NCBI GenBank assembly: GCA_026986885.1
Contig: JALSNT010000610.1
Span: forward strand, 1 to 7,099
Direction: 5' to 3'
From: Desulfobulbaceae bacterium
GTDB taxonomy: Bacteria > Desulfobacterota > Desulfobulbia > Desulfobulbales > Desulfobulbaceae
Length of the DNA: 7,099 bases
The translations under genes and the position numbers were made by a program. The notes below the pieces were generated by a model. It saw nothing but the letters and a program-made list of their open reading frames with translations. It had not been told where the DNA came from and did not search any database. How positions within the stretch are numbered: position 1 is the stretch's first letter; each line of letters begins with the position of its first letter. Shown here in pieces: positions 1 to 6,732 of this stretch.

Positions 1-1592
1 GCATGGGCCTCAAGCTGTTTTGCCAGCAGATGCCGCCTGGCAATGGCCACCTTTTCCTGTTCCGTATAGCCTGAGAGTTCGACTATTTCCATCCGATCCC
101 TGAGCGGTCCGGGAATGGTATCCAGGACATTGGCCGTGGCGATAAACATTACCCTGGAAAGATCAAACTCGATATCAAGATAGTGATCGGTAAAGGTGGA
201 GTTCTGTTCCGGATCAAGGACCTCAAGCAGGGCCGAGGAAGGGTCACCCCGGAAATCATTGCCCAGCTTATCCACCTCGTCAAGCAGAAACACGGGATTA
301 TTGGAACCGGCCTTTTTCAGGCTCTGGATAATACGTCCAGGTAAAGCGCCGATATAGGTCCGCCGATGGCCGCGAATTTCCGCCTCATCATGCACCCCGC
401 CCAGGGCGATACGAACAAACTTCCGATTTATTGTCCGGGCTATGGACTGGCCTAATGAAGTCTTACCGACACCGGGCGGCCCGACAAAGCAGAGGATCGG
501 CCCGTGCATATCCTCTTTCAGCTTACGGACCGCTAAAAACTCAAGGATACGTTTTTTGATCTTTTTAAGACCGTAATGATCTTTATTCAAATCCTCCTCG
601 GCCTTATCCAGATCAAGGGTGTCAATTGTCGACTCCAGCCAGGGAAGGTCAAGAATCCAGTCGATATAATTACGGGACACGGTATATTCCGGAGAAGATG
701 GCGAAATACGTTCCAGGCGTGCCAGTTCCTTGTCAACGACTTCCCTCGCCTCCTCCGACAGCTTCTTCTCGGCTGCCCGTTCCCGCAGTTCCCTGATCTC
801 AACCTTGTCCTCATCCCCCTCGCCAAGCTCCTTGCGGATGGCCTGTAGCTGCTGGCGGAGAAAAAATTCCCGCTGTTTCTTATCCATATCCTTTTTCATG
901 GATTTCTGCAGCTCATCACTCATCTCAGCGGTTTCAATCCGATTGTTCAGGTGGCGGGCGACCTGGTGCAGCAGTTCGTCAAGATCCTGAATTTCAATGA
1001 TCTTCTGTTCTTCATCAATTTTGAGATTCAGCTGGGAGGTAACAAGATAGGCGATATGAAACGGATCACTCAGCGCATTGACCGTGGCTAACATCTCCGG
1101 GGGAAGCTGGGTCAGTTTCACAAGTTTTTGGAACTGATTGCGAATATTTAAAATCAGGGCTTCTATTTTCTTGTTTTCCCTGATCTCCATGGGTAATTCT
1201 TCCACCCTGGCCTGGAGGTAGGGTTCAAGCTGGGTAAACTCGATAATCTTTATCCTCTTGGTGCCGCTGATCAGTACCTGATAAAAGCCCTCATCGGCCT
1301 TGGTCAGTTTATGAATGTAGCCGATGACCCCGACCTGATAAAGATCTTCGGCGCCAAGTTCCTCGGTGGCTGCTTTTTCCGTGCGACCGGGCACCAGGCC
1401 GACCATACGATCACCTAAGAGGGCATCATCGACAAGCTTTTTGGACGACTCACTGCCGACCTGCAGGGGGAAACCCATTCCCGGATAAAAAACAAATCCA
1501 TGCAAAGGAAGAATAGGTAGTTCATCCGGTACCGGCAAGGTTAGGGGATCAACCGGTTTTTCCTGAATTTTCTTTACTTTCTCTTCACTCAT
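1..1592 (-). CDS. lon: ATP-dependent protease Lon (endopeptidase La), N-terminal and AAA+ part, truncated by the window edge
   Basis: Cytoplasmic AAA+ serine protease that unfolds and degrades damaged and regulatory proteins. The leftward frame is open from the ATG at 1592 to the window edge, giving about 530 residues. Near residues 26-47 is the LON substrate-binding start (LPILPLHGFVFYPGMG), followed by a charged, coiled-coil-like helical stretch ending in QREFFLRQQLQAIRKELGE. The AAA+ module shows Walker A GPPGVGKTS (371-379), HRRTYIGALPGR (409-420), Walker B FLLDEVDK with Asp438 and Glu439, and a sensor-1 Asn at 488 (ATAN). The last visible residues (RHLLAKQLEAH) lie in the AAA+ lid, so the Ser-Lys protease domain is outside the window. 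The start is fixed by a strong ribosome-binding site and by the four-base overlap with the upstream Hsp20 stop. Coupling to Hsp20 fits a heat-shock operon. No frameshift or missing motif is seen. Confidence 0.97.
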   Translation of the reverse strand, partial: MSEEKVKKIQEKPVDPLTLPVPDELPILPLHGFVFYPGMGFPLQVGSESSKKLVDDALLGDRMVGLVPGRTEKAATEELGAEDLYQVGVIGYIHKLTKADEGFYQVLISGTKRIKIIEFTQLEPYLQARVEELPMEIRENKKIEALILNIRNQFQKLVKLTQLPPEMLATVNALSDPFHIAYLVTSQLNLKIDEEQKIIEIQDLDELLHQVARHLNNRIETAEMSDELQKSMKKDMDKKQREFFLRQQLQAIRKELGEGDEDKVEIRELRERAAEKKLSEEAREVVDKELARLERISPSSPEYTVSRNYIDWILDLPWLESTIDTLDLDKAEEDLNKDHYGLKKIKKRILEFLAVRKLKEDMHGPILCFVGPPGVGKTSLGQSIARTINRKFVRIALGGVHDEAEIRGHRRTYIGALPGRIIQSLKKAGSNNPVFLLDEVDKLGNDFRGDPSSALLEVLDPEQNSTFTDHYLDIEFDLSRVMFIATANVLDTIPGPLRDRMEIVELSGYTEQEKVAIARRHLLAKQLEAH

Positions 1593-2038
1593 CGCTCACC
1601 TCCAGCATGTACCCGAATACAAACCCGGCCTTTTTTTCGCCTTTTGGGCAGGGTAAGCATCAGAATGCCATCGGCATATGAAGACACGGCCCCATCGACA
1701 TCGACCACGGCCGGCAGCGGGATAACCCGTTCAAACCTGCCGGTTTCAATTTCCAGTTGATGGACACAGGCAATGGAGCCATGAACAGGCAGTTGCCTGA
1801 TGCCGTTGATATGAACCTGATGCTCGCCGACGATGACCTCAAAGTTATCAAGCAGCACACCGGCCAGATCAAAATAGATATAAATTTCGGTCTCCGCTTC
1901 ATAAATATCCGCCGGCGGCTGCCAATAGCCGCTTTCCACGGGAACCATCCTGGCCAGTGACATATTACGCAACATGCGGCCGCTCTGCTGTTGCATTGCT
2001 TCCAATTCCTGAACAAGTTTTTTACTGAAACGATCCAT
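1589..2038 (-). CDS. Small heat-shock protein, Hsp20/alpha-crystallin family
   Basis: ATP-independent holdase that binds unfolding proteins in the cytoplasm. The protein has 149 residues, normal for the family. A variable N-terminal arm (1-38) is followed by an alpha-crystallin domain from about WQPPADIYE (39-47) to LPK (130-132). Within it are FDLAGV (56-61), the GRFERVIPLP strand (100-109) and the family signature A-x(3-5)-G-x-L as SSYADGILMLTLPK (119-132). Near the C-terminus IRV (141-143) could serve as the I-x-I/V motif used for oligomer contacts. I chose the ATG at 2038 because GAGGA lies four bases upstream. An in-frame ATG at 2125 would add 29 unconvincing residues and sits within the predicted -10 box. 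The stop overlaps the lon start, so the pair forms one transcription unit linking holding and degradation of damaged protein. Confidence 0.93.
   Translation of the reverse strand: MDRFSKKLVQELEAMQQQSGRMLRNMSLARMVPVESGYWQPPADIYEAETEIYIYFDLAGVLLDNFEVIVGEHQVHINGIRQLPVHGSIACVHQLEIETGRFERVIPLPAVVDVDGAVSSYADGILMLTLPKRRKKGRVCIRVHAGGER
1596..1603 (-). promoter_or_regulatory. Ribosome-binding site of lon, inside the Hsp20 gene
   Basis: Read leftward this is GGAGGTGA, a near-perfect anti-16S complement, with six bases between GGAGG and the lon ATG. It lies within the last codons of the Hsp20 gene. The lon ATG and the Hsp20 TGA share the string ATGA, so the two are probably translationally coupled, with lon also able to recruit ribosomes on its own. 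Confidence 0.85.
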
Positions 2039-2123
2039 AACATCCTCGCGAAAGCTGCATCGACGCACAAACGGCTCGACTGGGTATTGATTCCTGCATT
2101 GGGCGATATAATTATAGATAAGC

Positions 2124-2153
2124 ACTATAACGTTTCCGGCAAATAATTATCAA
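2124..2153 (-). promoter_or_regulatory. Predicted sigma70-type promoter of the hsp20-lon operon
   Basis: Read leftward, a -35 box TTGATA (2148-2153, 5/6 to consensus) is separated by 18 bases from a -10 box TATAGT (2124-2129, 5/6). Transcription would start near 2117 and give a leader of about 80 bases before the Hsp20 ATG. I see no CIRCE repeat and no sigma32-like box, so heat induction, if any, is not explained by this promoter alone. Confidence 0.55.
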
Positions 2154-2347
2154 CAAAAAGGTCATAGCCGCCGGTCGGTTCGCTGACGGCAATTCAGCGC
2201 ATGACAAACTTTTCCAGCAACATTGACCACCCGTTATCACTTTTTTCATTGCTTTTCAATTCGCCATTATTAATGTATGAATCTGTAACAGTATACATAA
2301 ACCTAAGTTGAGATATTTCTTTTCTCTTTTTTTCATACGTTTTTAAC

Positions 2348-2353
2348 TGGAGG
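2348..2353 (+). promoter_or_regulatory. Ribosome-binding site of mrp
   Basis: TGGAGG lies five bases before the ATG at 2359. It fixes the start so that the cysteine-bearing N-terminal extension is part of the protein. Confidence 0.85.
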
Positions 2354-2358
2354 TTATC

Positions 2359-3321
2359 ATGGGTAGTTCATGCGGAGGATCATGTGGATCCGACGGTCAG
2401 AGCAGCTGCAACTCGGCCGATGCACACCTTGCGCAGCAGGATATCGCGATTACCAGATCTTTAGGCAAAATCAGAAATAAAATTCTGGTTATGAGCGGTA
2501 AAGGCGGAGTCGGCAAATCAACCGTTGCCGTTAATCTGGCCTTAGGCCTTGCCCGCCGGGGTCACAAAGTCGGTTTGATGGATGTCGACCTGCACGGACC
2601 CGATATCTGCCGGATGCTGAATCTTACCGGCAAACTGGAAGCACCGAAAAATCCAGACGATCTGGTGCCGCCGCTGATTTATAATGACAATGTCAAGGTT
2701 GTTTCTCTGGAATACATGATGAAAGACCGGGATGATGCAATTATCTGGCGGGGGCCGCTGAAAATCCAGGCCATCCGCCAATTTGTCGCTGATATGGACT
2801 GGGGCGAACTGGATTACCTGATTATAGATGCCCCTCCCGGTACCGGTGACGAACCTTTGTCCGTTGCCCAGACCGTTCCCGGAGTACAGGCAGTGGTAGT
2901 CACCACCCCGCAGGCAGTGGCCCTGGCCGATGTCCGTAAATCAATCAACTTCTGCAAAACCGTGGAAATGCCCATAGTCGGAGTGGTTGAAAACATGTCC
3001 GGTTTCATCTGCCCCCATTGCAATGAAACTGTCGATATTTTCAGCTCCGGCGGCGGAGAAAAAACGGCCCGTGACTATGACCTGCCGTTTTTAGGCAAAG
3101 TGCCGATGGATCCCCGGGTGGTTATTGCCGGTGATACCGGCAAGCCGTATCTCTCCACAGATGAGGATACCCCGGCAACCAGGGCATTTGCCGATGTTGT
3201 GGAATCGGTGGAGAAACGTCTGCCGCCCAAGGGCAGCGTCATCCTTAACACCATGGCTGCCGAGACCTCAACCTGCGGATGCGGCGGCGGAGGCTGCGAT
3301 CCCGGAAAATGTGATTGTTGA
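2359..3321 (+). CDS. mrp: Mrp/Nbp35-family P-loop ATPase, iron-sulfur cluster carrier
   Basis: Soluble SIMIBI-class ATPase of the Mrp/ApbC/Nbp35/Ind1 group, which binds and delivers Fe-S clusters to apoproteins. The protein is 320 residues. An N-terminal extension carries Cys5, Cys9 and Cys17 (CGGSCG start), resembling but not matching the four-cysteine ferredoxin-like motif of eukaryotic Nbp35. The deviant Walker A is GKGGVGKST (47-55), with the signature Lys48, followed by DVDLHGPD (75-82) and the switch/Walker B stretch IIDAPPGTGDE near 155-165. The CPHC motif (Cys218, Cys221) is the conserved bridging-cluster site of the dimer. The last 15 residues hold five further cysteines (306, 308, 313, 318, 320) in a glycine-rich tail, which is unusual. 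The gene heads a rightward group with a metallo-hydrolase and selB. The family is clear; the client proteins are unknown. Confidence 0.95.
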   Translation: MGSSCGGSCGSDGQSSCNSADAHLAQQDIAITRSLGKIRNKILVMSGKGGVGKSTVAVNLALGLARRGHKVGLMDVDLHGPDICRMLNLTGKLEAPKNPDDLVPPLIYNDNVKVVSLEYMMKDRDDAIIWRGPLKIQAIRQFVADMDWGELDYLIIDAPPGTGDEPLSVAQTVPGVQAVVVTTPQAVALADVRKSINFCKTVEMPIVGVVENMSGFICPHCNETVDIFSSGGGEKTARDYDLPFLGKVPMDPRVVIAGDTGKPYLSTDEDTPATRAFADVVESVEKRLPPKGSVILNTMAAETSTCGCGGGGCDPGKCDC

Positions 3322-3533
3322 CCATAAAAGAACAATACCGGCCGGGGATCCTGCGATCCCCGGACGTCAATCCCGCAAATAAGTGGTCTCTGTACCCTTC
3401 ATTTAATAATCACTCAAACTCAACCGGCAGGGCTGAACCGGTTTGGCCGGCCATAACAGAGATACCGCCCCCTGACTCCGGCACGGGAGGCCATGCCCCA
3501 GGGGAATTTTCGGATAAAACGAATACAGAAAAT
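3322..3533 (+). other. Structured 212-base spacer between mrp and the metallo-hydrolase gene
   Basis: No gene is supported here. The metallo-hydrolase frame stays open backwards through the whole spacer to a TTG at 3315, but the resulting 73 residues are proline-rich, low in similarity to any domain, and lie upstream of the normal family start. Besides the hairpin at 3342-3363 there is a second dyad, CCCCTG (3469-3474) with CAGGGG (3499-3504), enclosing an inner CTCC (3476-3479) and GGAG (3486-3489) stem. This could be a leader structure for the downstream gene. No promoter is clear. Confidence 0.5.
3342..3363 (+). repeat. Perfect 9-bp hairpin just after mrp
   Basis: CCGGGGATC and GATCCCCGG pair perfectly around a CTGC loop, starting 21 bases after the mrp stop. 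No T-run follows, so it is not a standard intrinsic terminator. It may protect the 3' end of mrp mRNA, attenuate transcription or mark a processing site. Function is inferred only from position. Confidence 0.7.
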
Positions 3534-4160
3534 ATGAAAATCCAACAACTGACCGTCGGCATGATGGGCGTCTGCTGCTATATTGTCTCCTGCGAAAAAA
3601 CCAGTAAGGCTGCTGTTATTGATCCAGGCGGCGATGAAGACCGTATCCTTGATGCCTGCAAAAAGGACAATCTACAGGTTGAATACATCATCGCCACCCA
3701 CGGTCACCCCGACCATGTCTGCGGCAACGGATCAATCCAGGAGGCCACGGATGCAAAAATCGTCATGCACAAAGAGGATGCCGATTTTTTTGGACAAGCC
3801 GATATACAAAAATATTTTTCCATGCTGGGACTGGCGGAATCGCCCGCACCTGATATCCTGGTCCAGGATGGAGATACCATTACAATAGGTGAAGAAACGT
3901 TGCAGGTCATCCATGCCCCCGGCCATACCCCCGGCGGCATCTGCCTGTACAATGCGCCCGACTGTTTTACCGGTGATACCCTGTTTGTCGGCGGTGTCGG
4001 CCGTACGGATTTTCCCGGCGGCTCCATGGAAGAACTGACCCGCTCCATTCAGGAAAAGCTGATGACCCTGCCGCCGGAAACCAAAGTCTGGCCAGGGCAC
4101 GGTTACGGCGGCCTGCAGTCGACCATTGGTGAAGAGGCCCGCAGTAATCCCTGTTTTTAA
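3534..4160 (+). CDS. Metallo-beta-lactamase-fold hydrolase, glyoxalase II (GloB)-like
   Basis: Predicted zinc or iron hydrolase of the hydroxyacylglutathione hydrolase-like group, which cleaves thioesters such as S-lactoylglutathione or a related low-molecular-weight thiol adduct. The real substrate cannot be read from sequence. It has 208 residues, typical of the short bacterial GloB-like proteins that lack the long C-terminal domain of true glyoxalase II. Metal ligands are visible: THGHPDH (55-61; His56, His58, Asp60, His61), GHTPGG with His131, GD with Asp148 in CFTGDTLF, and PGHG with His189. I chose the ATG at 3534 because family members start with a short strand like MKIQQLTVG. No clear Shine-Dalgarno precedes it. 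A TTG-initiated 281-residue form is possible but unlikely. The gene ends in tandem stops (TAATAA) 34 bases before selB, so the two are probably cotranscribed. Confidence 0.92.
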   Translation: MKIQQLTVGMMGVCCYIVSCEKTSKAAVIDPGGDEDRILDACKKDNLQVEYIIATHGHPDHVCGNGSIQEATDAKIVMHKEDADFFGQADIQKYFSMLGLAESPAPDILVQDGDTITIGEETLQVIHAPGHTPGGICLYNAPDCFTGDTLFVGGVGRTDFPGGSMEELTRSIQEKLMTLPPETKVWPGHGYGGLQSTIGEEARSNPCF

Positions 4161-4194
4161 TAACCATGCTTTAACCCGTCTGTACTCCTGATCC

Positions 4195-6120
4195 ATGCGT
4201 GAAATAATCCTCGGTACTGCCGGCCATGTCGACCATGGCAAGACCTCTCTTATCCGGGCCCTTACCGGCATTGAAACCGATCGTCTTAAAGAGGAAAAAA
4301 AACGCGGCATTACCATTGAACTTGGTTTTGCCCACCTGGATCTCCCCTGCGGTCACCGGCTCGGCATTGTTGATGTACCGGGCCATGAAAAATTTATCCG
4401 CAACATGGTGGCCGGGGCCGCCGGTATGGACATGGTGGCCTTTATCATAGCCGCCGACGAGGGCATCATGCCGCAGACCGTTGAGCATTTTGATATCTGC
4501 AAGCTGCTTGGGGTCAAGGACGGTCTCATCATCATCACCAAAAAGGACATGGTCGAGCCGGAATGGCTGGAAATGGTGGAGGAAGAGGTACGGGAATTTT
4601 TCCAGGACAGTTTTCTGGAAGAGGCACCGATCATTGCCGTTTCCTCAACAACCGGCGAAGGGATCGAAGATGTTAAACAATGCCTGAATAAAAAAGTCGA
4701 AGGTATTGACTTCCACGAAGAATTCGGTCCATTTCGCCTGGCCGTGGACAGGGTCTTTTCCATGAAAGGGTTCGGCACAGTAATCACCGGAACGTCCCTT
4801 TCCGGCCGAATCAAGGTCGGTGATGAACTCATGTTCTATCCCAAAGAGGTAAAGGCCAGAATTCGCGGAATCCAGGTGCATGGCAATGATGTGGAAATGG
4901 TCGAAGCCGGTCGCAGGACGGCTATCAACCTGCAGAGTATCGAAAAAGAAGAAATCAACCGGGGAGACATGGCCGCAACGCCCGGTTCCATGACCCCTTC
5001 CATTCGGCTGGACTGCCAGCTTCACTATCTTGCAGGTAGTGAAAAAGAACTGACTAACAGGACCCAGGTGCGGGTACACGTGGGCACCAGGGAAATCCTT
5101 GGCCGGGTAAGCCTGATGGAAACCGATGTCATCATGCCCGGCAGCGACGCTAATGTGCAGCTTCTGCTGCAGGAACCGGTTGCGGTCTGGCCGGGTGACA
5201 GATACGTAATCCGCAGTTATTCACCAATCCGTACCATTGGCGGCGGCATCGTCTACAATAATGCGCCCCGCAAACGGAAACGGACCGCCCAACGGGACAG
5301 GGCACGGAACACGGAAATTTTCACCCTGTACGGATCAGGGACTGCCGAAGAAAAAATGCTGCTCTTTCTCGAAGAAAGCGGATTTTCCGGAATTATTGCC
5401 GATGAACTTGCCACCCGTCTGGGAGTTTTCGGCAAAAAACTGACAAAACTTCTTCAGCAACCCATCTCCAGCGGCAGCATTGTAGTGGTGGAATCCGACA
5501 GCCGTCGTCTGCTTGCCGCAACGGTGCTGAAAAAATTAACGGCAACAATCCTGCGGCTTCTGGCCGACTACCATCAAAATAATCCTTTAAAATCAGGTCT
5601 TGTCAAAGAGGAAGTTCGCTCACAGCTCAAACCGCAGGTGGATTCAAAGCTGTTCAATTATGCGCTTAACTTTCTCACCAAAAAAGGAAAAATTATCCAG
5701 GAAGAGGCCGAAGTTCGCCTTGCCGGGCATGAAGTAACCCTGCAGGTGGATGAAGAGGCCATGCGCGAGCAGATAAGTTCCCTGTACCTGCAGGCCGGTT
5801 TAAAACCACCCAATTTAAAAGATGTGCTGGCAAAATTCGGGGAATTTCCCGAAGCGCAGATCAGGCAGGTTATTAACCTGCTTGCCCGGGACGGCCAAAT
5901 TATCAAGATCAACGAAGCGCTGTATTTCCACAGCTCCGCTCTGAAAAAATTGCAGGAGCAGGTGGTTGCTTTTATCAAAAAAGAGGGAGAAATCGACGCC
6001 CCGCGCTTTAAAAACATGACCGGGTTGACCCGCAAATTCTCCATCCCGTTGCTGGAATACTTTGACAAAATCAAACTCACCATCCGTATTGATGACAAAC
6101 GGGTGCTGAGGAAGGGGTAA
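4195..6120 (+). CDS. selB: Selenocysteine-specific translation elongation factor SelB
   Basis: GTPase that carries selenocysteyl-tRNA to ribosomes stalled at UGA codons marked by a SECIS hairpin. The length, 641 residues, fits bacterial SelB (about 610-640). G1 is GHVDHGKT (10-17), switch I is [10 protein letters not shown] (37-46), G3 is DVPGHE (60-65), G4 is TKKD (115-118) and G5 is VSSTTG (149-154). EF-Tu-like beta-barrel domains follow, including [15 protein letters not shown] and the RGIQVHG strand. From about residue 375 the protein is the winged-helix array that binds SECIS RNA, ending in the family-typical [15 protein letters not shown] (611-625) and RVLR. An in-frame TGA at 4189 rules out an upstream start. 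No Shine-Dalgarno is seen, so translation may depend on reinitiation after the preceding gene. selA, selD and the Sec tRNA gene are not in the window. Confidence 0.97.
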   Translation: MREIILGTAGHVDHGKTSLIRALTGIETDRLKEEKKRGITIELGFAHLDLPCGHRLGIVDVPGHEKFIRNMVAGAAGMDMVAFIIAADEGIMPQTVEHFDICKLLGVKDGLIIITKKDMVEPEWLEMVEEEVREFFQDSFLEEAPIIAVSSTTGEGIEDVKQCLNKKVEGIDFHEEFGPFRLAVDRVFSMKGFGTVITGTSLSGRIKVGDELMFYPKEVKARIRGIQVHGNDVEMVEAGRRTAINLQSIEKEEINRGDMAATPGSMTPSIRLDCQLHYLAGSEKELTNRTQVRVHVGTREILGRVSLMETDVIMPGSDANVQLLLQEPVAVWPGDRYVIRSYSPIRTIGGGIVYNNAPRKRKRTAQRDRARNTEIFTLYGSGTAEEKMLLFLEESGFSGIIADELATRLGVFGKKLTKLLQQPISSGSIVVVESDSRRLLAATVLKKLTATILRLLADYHQNNPLKSGLVKEEVRSQLKPQVDSKLFNYALNFLTKKGKIIQEEAEVRLAGHEVTLQVDEEAMREQISSLYLQAGLKPPNLKDVLAKFGEFPEAQIRQVINLLARDGQIIKINEALYFHSSALKKLQEQVVAFIKKEGEIDAPRFKNMTGLTRKFSIPLLEYFDKIKLTIRIDDKRVLRKG

Positions 6121-6157
6121 TTTTTTCCGGTTTTTCTCCTCTGATTTTCCAACCTGA

Positions 6158-6187
6158 ATATTTTATTTTTTGATTACCATCATTGTT
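6158..6187. repeat. Degenerate direct repeat, copy 1
   Basis: The stretch TTATTTTTTGATTACCATC (6163-6181) followed by ATTGTTC matches a second copy at about 6781-6812, with a few substitutions and a two-base difference in the T-run. The two copies flank the lipoprotein gene. Confidence 0.5.
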
Positions 6188-6196
6188 CCTGCAAAA

Positions 6197-6297
6197 AGGG
6201 ATAACATCGCTAAAGCCCAAGCAACAGATTGCCTGTTGCTCGGTTTAATCCTGAATTCATGACGTTACATTTCACCAGGCAAAGCGATGGTATCCCT
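6197..6297 (-). terminator. Large inverted-repeat element with inner hairpin, possible 3' end of the lipoprotein transcript
   Basis: Arms at 6197-6211 and 6283-6297 pair over 15 positions with a single mismatch (a6204 against g6290). They enclose 71 bases that contain the 8-bp hairpin at 6220-6240. Read leftward, the outer stem starts 37 bases past the lipoprotein stop codon and is followed directly by TTTTT, so it can act as an intrinsic terminator for that gene. The wide loop is unusual for a terminator; a structured RNA or a small inverted-repeat element is an alternative. I find no flanking target duplication. Confidence 0.5.
6220..6246 (+). terminator. Hairpin downstream of selB, possible terminator
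   Basis: AGCAACAG (6220-6227) and CTGTTGCT (6233-6240) form a perfect 8-bp stem with a five-base loop, about 100 bases after the selB stop. The stem can extend imperfectly to AAA..TTT, and CGGTTT follows. The T-run is short, so termination on the selB strand is only plausible. Confidence 0.4.
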
Positions 6298-6321
6298 GAT
6301 TCCAGCCTGGCTAAGTATCAG

Positions 6322-6334
6322 TGGTAATCAGATT
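6322..6334. repeat. 13-base repeat TGGTAATCAGATT, copy 1
   Basis: Identical over 13 bases to 6960-6972 in the same orientation. It abuts the stop codon of the lipoprotein gene. Confidence 0.6.
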
Positions 6335-6688
6335 TTATTTTTCACCCTTCTGTTTGACAATGCAGCGGATTGCCGCTTCATTGTCACTGTTCTGAAAAAA
6401 ACCGTTAATGGTTTTTGCGTATTTTTCCTTACTAATGTCCCCGGAGCCAAGGGCGCTGGTCCAGGAGACAAAGAGCGGCTCGCTGGTGTTCATGGAAAAC
6501 ATGGATTTTACCGTCTGACCACCAATGGACAGATTGCCGCAGTTACGCTGAACCTTACGGAGAAAATTACTGTTTTTAGAACGTTTCGGTCCATAGGGGT
6601 GAAAACCGCTGCACCCTGCCAGCAAAGCAACTGCGACAAAAAAGGACAAACCCAGCCCTACTGTTTTTTTTCTCATTATCATGTTCAT
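6335..6688 (-). CDS. Small predicted lipoprotein of unknown function
   Basis: I do not recognise the family. The protein has 117 residues and a clear lipoprotein signal: positively charged MRKK (5-8), a hydrophobic stretch VGLGLSFFVAVALL (10-23) and the lipobox LAGC, with Cys26 as the acylated residue. The residue after Cys26 is Ser rather than Asp, which in the E. coli rule favours outer-membrane sorting. The mature part is about 92 residues, basic near its start (GPKRSKNSNFLRKVQR), with two more cysteines (Cys50, Cys109) that could form a periplasmic disulfide. AGAGAG lies nine bases before the ATG at 6688; Met5 is an alternative start. The gene stands alone, convergent to selB and surrounded by repeats. 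An overlapping rightward frame (6287-6751) lacks any such signal. Confidence 0.72.
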   Translation of the reverse strand: MNMIMRKKTVGLGLSFFVAVALLAGCSGFHPYGPKRSKNSNFLRKVQRNCGNLSIGGQTVKSMFSMNTSEPLFVSWTSALGSGDISKEKYAKTINGFFQNSDNEAAIRCIVKQKGEK

Positions 6689-6732
6689 ATGGTCAATCTC
6701 TCTGTTTCAATTGATTTAAATTTAGCGATTTA

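Larger units (their letters stand above)
2039..2358. other. Divergent intergenic region between hsp20-lon and mrp
   Basis: These 320 bases hold no convincing gene. From left to right they contain the Hsp20 leader, the leftward promoter, a small imperfect hairpin with a TTCG loop (2170-2190, stem GCCG..CGGC with one bulge), and then AT-rich sequence leading to mrp. In the mrp half there is an odd-centred dyad CATTA-T-TAATG (2265-2275), arms ATGTAT and ATACAT 14 bases apart (2273-2298), and an inner dyad CTGT-A-ACAG (2283-2291). TATACA at 2292-2297 could be a -10 box for mrp but has no good -35 partner, so I do not call a rightward promoter. Confidence 0.6.
6121..6334. other. Convergent intergenic region between selB and the lipoprotein gene
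   Basis: The 214 bases start with a pyrimidine-rich stretch (T-runs at 6121-6126 and 6131-6135) without a hairpin. Then come the first copy of a degenerate direct repeat (about 6158-6187), the large inverted-repeat element, a copy of ATCCTGAATTCA (6248-6259) and a copy of TGGTAATCAGATT (6322-6334). No gene is supported here. Confidence 0.6.

Noticed and set aside
576..990. Rightward frames within the lon region
   Set aside because: They lie antisense to well-conserved Lon AAA+ and N-terminal coding sequence and look like shadows.
2039..2125. Upstream start of Hsp20 at 2125
   Set aside because: It would place the start codon in the predicted -10 box, and the added 29 residues do not resemble the family; the ATG at 2038 has a Shine-Dalgarno.
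3319..3330. mrp stop TGA read as selenocysteine
   Set aside because: A second in-frame stop (TAA) follows after one codon, and the family needs no extension.
3315..3533. 73-residue N-terminal extension of the metallo-hydrolase from a TTG at 3315
   Set aside because: It overlaps the mrp stop, spans two hairpins, is proline-rich without recognisable domain, and family members start at the equivalent of the ATG at 3534.
6197..6297. Selenocysteine tRNA gene downstream of selB
   Set aside because: The length and GGTTTAATCC were suggestive, but there is no T-arm complement, no TCA anticodon stem and no CCA end.
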